Assembly (NCBI GenBank): GCA_018268935.1
Contig: JAFDVS010000024.1
Coordinates: forward strand, 32,393 to 96,392
Source of the DNA: Acidobacteriota bacterium
GTDB taxonomy: Bacteria > Acidobacteriota > Terriglobia > Bryobacterales > Bryobacteraceae
DNA length: 64,000 bases
Direction: 5' to 3'
The translations under genes and the position numbers were made by a program. The notes under the pieces were generated by a model that was given only the letters and a program-made list of their open reading frames with translations, did not search any database and was not told the DNA's origin. The number at the start of each line of letters is the position of its first letter. Positions within the stretch are counted from its first letter, which is position 1. This document shows positions 25,968-32,536 of the stretch, one piece after another.

Positions 25968-27515
25968 CTACCCCTGCGACGCCAGTCTTCGCAGCGTTGC
26001 CAGCGTCCCGCCCATGCCGAACGTGAAGTAGAGCTTCCGGTAAATTGCGAACAACTGCTCATACACCTTCACCGCATTCGGATCCGGTTCAATCACCCTG
26101 TATTTCGGACACAGCCTGTCCTGCGCCGCTTCCACGCTGGGGAACGCGCCGGCCGCCAGGAATGCGAAGATCGCCGAGCCCAGGCTGGTCACTTCACTCT
26201 CCGGCACCAGCACCGGTTTGTTCAGCACATTCGCGTACACCCGGTTCAATGTTTCATTCTTCTGCGGAATCCCGCCGCCGTTGATTACGCGCTGAATGGG
26301 AATGCCATACTCCGCCATCCGCTCCAGAATGATGCGCGTATGGAACGCCGTGCCTTCAATCGCCGCAAACAGTTCATCGGCAGCTTTATGTACCAGCGTC
26401 CAGCCCATCGTGATGCCGCCCAATTCCGGATTCACCAGAACCGTGCGGTCACCGTTATCCCACGTCAGACGCAACAGTCCCGTCTGCCCGGCGCGGTAAT
26501 TTTCAATCGCTGCGCTCAACTCGGCTAACGGCGTATTGGCGCGCCGAGCAATGGCATCGAAAATATCGCCGCAAGCCGACAAGCCCGCTTCAAATCCGGC
26601 GAACTTCGGATGAATCGAGCCGGGCACAACCCCACTCAACCCGGGAACCAACACCGGCTGCTTCGAGATCGCCATGATGCAAGTGGAAGTGCCCACCACA
26701 TTCACCACATCGCCCTCGCGCACGCCGGCTCCAATCGCGTCCCAATGCGCATCGAACGCGCCAACCGGAATCGGGATCCCTGCCTTCAATCCCAGCTTCC
26801 CGGCCCATTCCTCACTCAAATGCCCCGCAATCTGGTCGGACACGGCGTAACGCCCGCCAATCTTTTCCCTCACGCCGTTCAGCAGCGGATCCACCTTGGT
26901 CCAAAACGCCTCGGGAGGCATTCCCCCCAAGCCCGCATTCCACATCCACTTGTGGCCCACGGCACAAATGCTTCGCGGCACTGCGCCGGGATCGCGCACT
27001 CCACACAGAACGGCCGCCACCAGATCGCAATGCTCAATCGCGGTTGCCATCTGCTCGCGCTTCGCAGGATTGTGGCGGAGCCAGTGCAGCAACTTCGCCC
27101 AACCCCACTCACTCGAATAGGTGCCGCCGCACCACTGGATCGCCTCCAGTTTCTCGGCGCGAGCCGTATCCGTAATCTGCGCCGCTTCCGCTTTCGCCCT
27201 GTGGTCGCACCAGACATAGTAATCGTCCAGCGGCTCCAGATTCGAATCCACGGGCACGATGGTTGACCCGGTGGTATCGAGTGCGATTGCCTCCACCTGG
27301 TCACCGGCAACACCGGCCGCTTCCAGCGCCGCCTTGGTCGCCTTTTCCAGGGCCGCCATCTGATCGGCATGCGATTGCGTCGCATGATCCGGATCCTCGT
27401 GCTTGCGCACCAGCGGATACTCGGCCGTCGCCGAACCAAGCCGTCCCTTCTCACTGTCAAACAAGGACACGCGGACGCTCAACGTGCCGAAATCCACTCC
27501 TGCAACGATTGCCAA
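25968..27515 (-). CDS. araB: Ribulokinase (FGGY carbohydrate kinase)
   Basis: The 515-residue kinase should phosphorylate L-ribulose, or a related ketose, with ATP. The N-terminal FGGY domain starts with VAGVDFGTLSVRVSLFD and contains LDTTGSTIVPVD and YYVWCDHRAKAEA. The C-terminal domain has TWDNGDRTVLVNPELGG and INGGGIPQKN, typical of AraB rather than xylulokinase. Length fits the family (about 550). No araA or araD lies within the window, so the pathway genes must be elsewhere or the substrate differs. A GGAGGG ribosome site precedes the ATG. It may head the minus-strand run that continues into the MBL, kinase and regulator genes. Confidence 0.9.
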   Translation of the reverse strand: MAIVAGVDFGTLSVRVSLFDSEKGRLGSATAEYPLVRKHEDPDHATQSHADQMAALEKATKAALEAAGVAGDQVEAIALDTTGSTIVPVDSNLEPLDDYYVWCDHRAKAEAAQITDTARAEKLEAIQWCGGTYSSEWGWAKLLHWLRHNPAKREQMATAIEHCDLVAAVLCGVRDPGAVPRSICAVGHKWMWNAGLGGMPPEAFWTKVDPLLNGVREKIGGRYAVSDQIAGHLSEEWAGKLGLKAGIPIPVGAFDAHWDAIGAGVREGDVVNVVGTSTCIMAISKQPVLVPGLSGVVPGSIHPKFAGFEAGLSACGDIFDAIARRANTPLAELSAAIENYRAGQTGLLRLTWDNGDRTVLVNPELGGITMGWTLVHKAADELFAAIEGTAFHTRIILERMAEYGIPIQRVINGGGIPQKNETLNRVYANVLNKPVLVPESEVTSLGSAIFAFLAAGAFPSVEAAQDRLCPKYRVIEPDPNAVKVYEQLFAIYRKLYFTFGMGGTLATLRRLASQG

Positions 27516-27535
27516 GGCCTTTCCCTCCAGAGTTT

Positions 27536-27543
27536 TTTATACT
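27536..27543. promoter_or_regulatory. Overlapping -10 candidates between ribulokinase and ECF sigma genes
   Basis: The only AT-rich spot in the 62-base divergent spacer reads TATACT on the plus strand (27538-27543) and TATAAA on the minus strand (27541-27536). No good -35 boxes are spaced from them, so activators or the ECF factor itself may be needed. Confidence 0.35.
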
Positions 27544-27577
27544 AACCGGAACTCTTAGCCGGAGTCTAACCCACTGG

Positions 27578-28144
27578 ATGCAGGAAACGGAAGCGGCGGC
27601 TATCGCCAAAGCCCGCACCGGCGACGGCGAAGCGTTTCGCCTGCTCGTCGACAAGCACAGCCGTAGTGTGTTCCGCCTCGGTTTCCGTTTGACAGGCAAT
27701 GCGCAAGATGCGGAAGACGTAGTCCAGGAAGCGTTTCTGCGGGCCTACAAGCAACTGGACCGCTACGACGGCCGGGCCAGCTTTCATACCTGGCTCTATC
27801 GCATCGCATCGAACTATGCCTTGGATCTGCTGCGAGGGAGAAAACGATTGGAGCAAAAAAAAGACGAAAATCAACTTTCCATCGTCGACACAGTCCCCTC
27901 CGACGATCCCGCCGCCGACCGCCTCGTCTATTCCACCCAGGTTCGCCAGCGGCTCGCCGACGCTATGGATGAGCTCAGCGAGCAGGAACGCACCGCGTTT
28001 GTCCTCCGCCACTACGAGGGGCTCTCGATCGATCAGATTGGAGACGCTTTGGGCATTGCCGAAAGCGCCACCAAAAACAGTATCTTTCGCGCCGTGCAGA
28101 AACTCCGGCGCGCCTTGGAGCCCGTGATGGGAGCCGCACGATGA
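27578..28144 (+). CDS. ECF-family RNA polymerase sigma factor
   Basis: With ATG 27578 the protein is 188 residues. Sigma region 2 includes NAQDAEDVVQEAFLRAYKQL and SFHTWLYRIASNYALDLLR; region 4 includes LSEQERTAFVLRHYEGLSID and IGIAESATKNSIFRAVQKL-like helices. These recognise the -10 and -35 elements respectively. It overlaps the anti-sigma gene by 4 bases (ATGA), the classic arrangement for a sigma/anti-sigma pair, and the third gene encodes a periplasmic TPR/HEAT protein that is a likely target or signal partner. I found no convincing ECF-type autoregulatory promoter: a GGAAC-like element at 27548 is only 11 bases from a TCTAA. Confidence 0.94.
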   Translation: MQETEAAAIAKARTGDGEAFRLLVDKHSRSVFRLGFRLTGNAQDAEDVVQEAFLRAYKQLDRYDGRASFHTWLYRIASNYALDLLRGRKRLEQKKDENQLSIVDTVPSDDPAADRLVYSTQVRQRLADAMDELSEQERTAFVLRHYEGLSIDQIGDALGIAESATKNSIFRAVQKLRRALEPVMGAAR

Positions 28145-28830
28145 CACAGCACATTACCGATGAACAGTTGATCTTGCATTATTACGGGGAAGCTCGTGAG
28201 GTCGAAGTGGAAACCCACCTCGGTGGATGCGATGCCTGCCGCTCGCAATACCGCGCCCTCCAGCGTGTGCTCAACGCTGCCGATACTTACACTGCTCCTG
28301 ACCCCGGACCCAATTTCGAAGCCGCTCTCTGGCAGCGTCTGCAATCGCAACTGCCGAAGCGCTCCGCCACCTCGCGCTTGCGCGACTTCTTCCGATGGCA
28401 ACAGTGGGCCGCCGCCACCGCCCTGGCCGCCATGCTCATTGCCGCCTTCTACGCCGGGCGTCATTCACAGCCGCGGGAACTCGCGCCGCAGCAGACTGCC
28501 GCCTTCGATTCCCGCATTCTGCTTTCGGCAGTAGGCAATCACTTCGACCGGTCGCAAATGATCCTGGCCGAACTGGCCAACGAGCCTTCCGCGCCGCTCG
28601 ATGAAGTGCGCGACCTGCTCGAGGCCAACCGCCTCTATCGCACCAGCGCCGGTCAAGCCGGAGAATTGGAAATCGCCGCGACTCTCGACGAACTGGAGCG
28701 CCTGCTGATTGAGGTTGCGCACCAGACACCGAATGAGGAGCTTCGCCGCCGCATTCTGGATCAGGGCATCGTCCTCAAAATGCGCCTTGCCGGAGCCCAG
28801 GTCCGCGAACGGGAAAAATACGAATACTGA
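28141..28830 (+). CDS. Anti-sigma factor, zinc-finger (zf-HC2) type, single membrane helix
   Basis: The 229-residue protein begins with an anti-sigma zinc-binding domain carrying the HxxxCxxC pattern in ETHLGGCDACRS (about 26-37), which should clamp the ECF factor. One transmembrane helix (about 90-105, WAAATALAAMLIAAFYAG) separates it from a helical periplasmic part (about 110-229) that could sense envelope state. Site-specific proteolysis would be a likely release route, as in RseA-type systems, but no protease gene is adjacent. Its start overlaps the sigma gene stop by 4 bases. Confidence 0.88.
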   Translation: MTQHITDEQLILHYYGEAREVEVETHLGGCDACRSQYRALQRVLNAADTYTAPDPGPNFEAALWQRLQSQLPKRSATSRLRDFFRWQQWAAATALAAMLIAAFYAGRHSQPRELAPQQTAAFDSRILLSAVGNHFDRSQMILAELANEPSAPLDEVRDLLEANRLYRTSAGQAGELEIAATLDELERLLIEVAHQTPNEELRRRILDQGIVLKMRLAGAQVREREKYEY

Positions 28831-28852
28831 TGTGGAAAGTAGGAGAATAGAA

Positions 28853-30388
28853 ATGTTGAAGCCACTCTGCACCATCGCCTTTTTCGCCATCCTGGCCCAG
28901 GCGCAGGACCAGCAGGTTCAGGAGCGCATCCGCGCCGTCGAGCAGCAGGTGCAAGGCATGGCCGATTCCCTGCGCGCTGCCTCCGGCTCACTCCGCTCCG
29001 TTGACCAGAACCGGTTACTCGATCAGGATCTGCAGCGTCTCCGCGAATCCATGAAGCCCCTTCAGGTGCAAGTGGAAGTGCAGAACAAGCTCGAACTGGA
29101 GATGCAACTGTCTCATCAGGAAAGCATGGTGAAGCACGCCGCCAAGATGCAGCGTGATGCCGAGGAACTCCAGGCCATGGCACAGAAACTGTCCGCCCCA
29201 CCTTCGCCTGCGCCCGCTCCCCCCATTCCGCCCAAGCCATTCGTCTTCAACATGCAAGGCGGCGGTACCTCCGAGGAACGACTTTATCGCTCCGGCAAAA
29301 ACCAGCTCGAAGATCGGGACTGGGACGACGCCATCAAATACTTCCAGCGTGTGATCGAATTGAAGGGATCTCGCGCCGACGCCGCCATGTACTGGAAAGC
29401 GTATGCGCAGAACAGGGCGGGGCACCGGACCGAGGCCCTTTCCACGCTCGCCGAAATGATGCGCACCCATCCCCAGAGCCGCTGGCTCGATGATGCCCGC
29501 GCGCTCGAAGTGGAAGTCAAACAGTCCGCCGGCCAGTCGGTTCCGCTCGAAAGCGAAGCCGACGAAGATCTGAAGATTCTCGCCGTGAACGGCATGATCC
29601 ACTCTGATCCGGACCGCGCCATTCCCGTGCTCGAAAAGCTGATTTCCAAAAGTACCTCGCCCCGGCTCCGCGAACGCGCCGTGTTCGTTCTGGCCCAAAG
29701 CCGCACACCGCGTGCGCGCGAAGTGTTGGTCCGTCTCGCCAAGGGCGGCATCAACCCCGATCTGCAATACAAAGCAGTGGAGTATCTCGGCTACCAGAGC
29801 ACTCCGGAAACCCGCCAGACGCTGCAGGAGATCTACTCCTCCTCAAGCGATGTGCAGTTGAAGCGCGCCGTGCTGCGTGGCTTCGTGGCCAGCCGCGACA
29901 AGGATCGTCTGCTTACCGCCGCCAAATCCGAACAGGTGCCCGATCTGCGCAAGGAAGCCATTCGCGGCCTCGGCTCTGTTGGCGCCAACGACGAGGTGTG
30001 GCAACTCTATCAGGCTGAGTCCAACCCTGAAATGAAACTGGAGATGCTCTACGCCATCCCCGGACGCAAAGAAAATGCCGACCGGTTGCTCGATGCCGCC
30101 AAGGCAGAGAAGGATGCGAAGTTGCGCCGCGAACTCGTCCGCCAGGCGGGCTACACCAAGGCCGAAAAAGTCCCAGAAGCGTTGGTAGCCCTTTACTCCT
30201 CCGAATCAGACATGAACGTGAAGCGCGCCATCATCGATGGCCTCCGCCACACCAATAGCGCCAAGGCACTCGTCGATATCACCAAGTCGGAAACCGACAT
30301 CAAGATGAAGCGCAGCCTCGTGGAAACCCTCTCCCACATGAAGTCGAAAGAGGCCACGGACTACCTCATGGAGATGCTCAACAAGTAG
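28853..30388 (+). CDS. Periplasmic coiled-coil, TPR and HEAT-repeat protein
   Basis: ATG 28853, preceded by an AGGAG site at 28841-28845, gives 511 residues with a signal peptide ending near residue 17. A Gln/Glu-rich coiled coil (about 18-105), a Pro-rich hinge (112-125), a TPR-like region (about 135-225: LYRSGKNQLEDRDWDDAIKY) and at least six HEAT-type helical repeats (about 245-505) follow. The whole is a protein-protein scaffold without catalytic residues. Being third in the sigma/anti-sigma operon, it may be the sigma factor's main product or help the anti-sigma sense its signal. I do not recognise a named family beyond the repeats. Confidence 0.85.
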   Translation: MLKPLCTIAFFAILAQAQDQQVQERIRAVEQQVQGMADSLRAASGSLRSVDQNRLLDQDLQRLRESMKPLQVQVEVQNKLELEMQLSHQESMVKHAAKMQRDAEELQAMAQKLSAPPSPAPAPPIPPKPFVFNMQGGGTSEERLYRSGKNQLEDRDWDDAIKYFQRVIELKGSRADAAMYWKAYAQNRAGHRTEALSTLAEMMRTHPQSRWLDDARALEVEVKQSAGQSVPLESEADEDLKILAVNGMIHSDPDRAIPVLEKLISKSTSPRLRERAVFVLAQSRTPRAREVLVRLAKGGINPDLQYKAVEYLGYQSTPETRQTLQEIYSSSSDVQLKRAVLRGFVASRDKDRLLTAAKSEQVPDLRKEAIRGLGSVGANDEVWQLYQAESNPEMKLEMLYAIPGRKENADRLLDAAKAEKDAKLRRELVRQAGYTKAEKVPEALVALYSSESDMNVKRAIIDGLRHTNSAKALVDITKSETDIKMKRSLVETLSHMKSKEATDYLMEMLNK

Positions 30389-30391
30389 CCG

Positions 30392-31375
30392 CTAACGCTT
30401 GTTCTCCGGTGCATCCGGATGGCTAACTACGGCATTCTCCACCGCGGGTATAGTCCGCAAATAGGCATAGATCGCCTTCAAATCATCTGGTTCCATCCGC
30501 GCCAGCCCGAGCCACGGCATCACCGTATTCAACTCCGGGCGGATCACCGGCGATCCCTTCTCGGCATACTCCTTGTACTGGTAAAACTTGTCGAGGAATT
30601 GCGCCTCGCTCATGGTCCCGATGCCGGTCTTCGGCTCGGGCGTAAGGTTAATACTCACTGCCCGGGCGCCCGGGGCAATCTCAAACTCGTGTCCCCCGCC
30701 GAACAACTTCTCCTTCACCGTTTGTCCTTTGACAAATGGGGTATGGCAGAACTGGCACCCGGAGATCTTAGTCAGGTACGCCCCATAGGCAACGCGATCG
30801 GCCTTGTTCACCGCCGGTACGCTCGCCACAGGAGCAGGCACCATGCGCATGATCAGATTCATCGGAAAAGTAATCTGCGACCCCGGTAATCTGTTCGACA
30901 CCGGCGGGATCGTCCGGATGTAAGCCACTACGGATTCCACGTCTTCATCGCTCATGTTGGCGTACTCCGTATAGGGCATCCCCGGAAACAGCGGCCGGCC
31001 ATCGTGGCCAATTCCTTCGCGAATAGCCCGGATCAACTGCCCGTCCGTCCAACGCCCCGAGCCCGTCTCCGGGTCAGGCGTGAGGTTCGGCGCCACCAGC
31101 ACTCCTTCTCCAGCAGGAGGAAACTGCTTCCCTTTGGCGAAGCCGCCTGGAACCACGGGCATGGCAAATCGCTTCTCGTCCACTACGGAGTGGCAATCCC
31201 CGCATCCGGCCACAACCTCAAACAGATACTTTCCCCGCTCCACACGCGCGGGCGAAGCGTCCACCTTGCCGGCACGAGGCTCTGCCCGGTTCGGCAAACC
31301 AAACCGCACGTAGGAATACCCGCCGCCCAGCGCAAGCACGAGCAGTCCAATAAGGACAAGAATGAGTTTTTTCAT
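30392..31375 (-). CDS. Membrane-anchored di-haem cytochrome c
   Basis: From ATG 31375 the protein is 327 residues with an N-terminal membrane anchor (KKLILVLIGLLVLALGGG). Two c-type haem motifs are present: CGDCH (58-62) and CQFCH (207-211), each in a domain with a following Met-containing loop (FPGMPYTEY; TVMPWLGL). It should pass electrons in the periplasm. It diverges from the sulfite-oxidase-like gene over only 31 bases, so it is the probable electron acceptor of that enzyme. A GGAG touches the ATG, but the promoter predicted at 31384-31412 would start the mRNA within 2 bases of ATG, making translation leaderless. Confidence 0.9.
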   Translation of the reverse strand: MKKLILVLIGLLVLALGGGYSYVRFGLPNRAEPRAGKVDASPARVERGKYLFEVVAGCGDCHSVVDEKRFAMPVVPGGFAKGKQFPPAGEGVLVAPNLTPDPETGSGRWTDGQLIRAIREGIGHDGRPLFPGMPYTEYANMSDEDVESVVAYIRTIPPVSNRLPGSQITFPMNLIMRMVPAPVASVPAVNKADRVAYGAYLTKISGCQFCHTPFVKGQTVKEKLFGGGHEFEIAPGARAVSINLTPEPKTGIGTMSEAQFLDKFYQYKEYAEKGSPVIRPELNTVMPWLGLARMEPDDLKAIYAYLRTIPAVENAVVSHPDAPENKR

Positions 31376-31399
31376 CTCCGCAAATTGTACTGTTAAGAT
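31371..31399 (+). promoter_or_regulatory. Promoter of the sulfite-oxidase-like gene (extended -10)
   Basis: TG-T-TAAGAT forms an extended -10 at 31391-31399 with a weak -35, TTCATC, 17 bases upstream at 31371-31376. The predicted start is about 31406, one base before ATG 31407, so the mRNA would be leaderless. The -35 overlaps the start codon of the divergent cytochrome gene. Confidence 0.5.
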
Positions 31400-31412
31400 A
31401 TTACGCATGCAA
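31384..31412 (-). promoter_or_regulatory. Promoter of the di-haem cytochrome gene (TTGCAT-N17-TACAAT)
   Basis: On the minus strand TTGCAT (31412-31407) is followed after 17 bases by TACAAT (31389-31384). Transcription would begin about 31377, two bases before the ATG. The -35 covers the start codon of the divergent oxidoreductase, so both promoters are interleaved within 42 bases. Confidence 0.55.
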
Positions 31413-32528
31413 CGACGTGGTAGACGTGAGTTCCTGGCCTTCTCGGCGCTATCCCCAGCCTTCACGCGCTTTGCTCAGGCAATGGCCGAAGACGGCGAGC
31501 AGATGATTCCTTTTCTCGACACCAGGCCCTTCAATCCGGAACGTCCCACGCTGAAGTGGGATGAACTCACCTCGTGGATGACCCCCGCCGACCAGCGATT
31601 CCGCGTCGGTCATTACGGCTTCCCCGACGTCGACACCTCCAACTGGAAGCTGGAAGTGAAAGGCCTGGTCGATCGCCCGCTCACGCTTTCCCTCGACGAC
31701 ATCCGCAAACGAAAGGCGCGTGAACTCACCATCACCATGGAATGCTCCGGCAACGGCGCCAATGGCGGCCTGATCTACAACACGAAATGGAAGGGCACTC
31801 CGCTCGCCGGCGTCCTCAAAGAAGCTGGCATCCGTCCCGAAGGCATCGAAGTCGTCTTCTACGCCGCCGATGCCGCCACCGAGAAAATCCGTGGCGCGGA
31901 TTATCCGCAGAACTTCGCCCGGTCCCTTTCCGCCAAGGACGCACTGAAGGATAACGTCCTGCTCTGTTGGGAAATGAACGGCGAGCCGCTGAACAAGAAC
32001 CATGGCGCTCCCATGCGCCTGGTGGTGCCCGGTTGGTATGGCGTCGCCTGGGTCAAGTGGCTTACGCGCATTGAGGTGATGGATCGCGCATTCCTTTCGA
32101 AGTTCATGGGCCGCGACTACGTTACCATCCGCGGAGAAAAGCAGGGCGACAAGACCATCTGGCGCGAAACCTCTGTCGGCAAAATGAACCTCAAGTCGGT
32201 TGCCGCCCGAGTCACCAAACGCAAGGATGGATCCTATCGCGTGATGGGTGCAGCCTGGAGCGACGGCACGCCCATCCGTAGCGTCGAGGTGCAATTCGAT
32301 AACGGCTCCTGGCAGACGGCTCGCCTGTCAAAGGAAAACAACCAGCCCTACTGCTGGACCTTCTGGGATATCGACTGGAAAGATGCCAAGCCCGGCGAAC
32401 ATACCATCACGGCCCGCGCCACCGATGCCAAAGGCCGCGTTCAGCCCGCGCCCAGCGACGATTTCATTACCCTCAAGAAAACCTATTGGGAAGCGAATCA
32501 GCAGGCCGTTCGCAAAATCAAGATCTGA
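31407..32528 (+). CDS. Sulfite-oxidase-family molybdopterin oxidoreductase, Tat-exported
   Basis: The 373-residue enzyme has a Tat signal (RRGRREFLAFSAL) and the molybdopterin-binding core of the sulfite oxidase family, with the molybdenum-coordinating Cys113 in MECSGNG. The C-terminal part (from about 280, SYRVMGAAWSDGTPIRSVEV) is the Ig-like dimerisation domain found in sulfite oxidases and SorA, and absent from the YedY/MsrP group. It likely oxidises sulfite or a related S-compound in the periplasm and hands electrons to the di-haem cytochrome encoded divergently. Sulfite released by desulfonation is a plausible source; that is inference. I see no haem domain inside the protein itself. Confidence 0.88.
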   Translation: MQRRGRREFLAFSALSPAFTRFAQAMAEDGEQMIPFLDTRPFNPERPTLKWDELTSWMTPADQRFRVGHYGFPDVDTSNWKLEVKGLVDRPLTLSLDDIRKRKARELTITMECSGNGANGGLIYNTKWKGTPLAGVLKEAGIRPEGIEVVFYAADAATEKIRGADYPQNFARSLSAKDALKDNVLLCWEMNGEPLNKNHGAPMRLVVPGWYGVAWVKWLTRIEVMDRAFLSKFMGRDYVTIRGEKQGDKTIWRETSVGKMNLKSVAARVTKRKDGSYRVMGAAWSDGTPIRSVEVQFDNGSWQTARLSKENNQPYCWTFWDIDWKDAKPGEHTITARATDAKGRVQPAPSDDFITLKKTYWEANQQAVRKIKI

Positions 32529-32536
32529 CGCCGGGA

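Noticed and set aside
24423..26528. 701-codon open frame on the plus strand
   Set aside because: It runs antisense to the MBL hydrolase and ribulokinase genes, both with intact family motifs. Its translation is a His/Arg/Pro-rich shadow with no domain.
27548..27569. ECF-type autoregulatory promoter (GGAACT ... TCTAA)
   Set aside because: The spacer is about 11 bases; ECF promoters need about 15-17.
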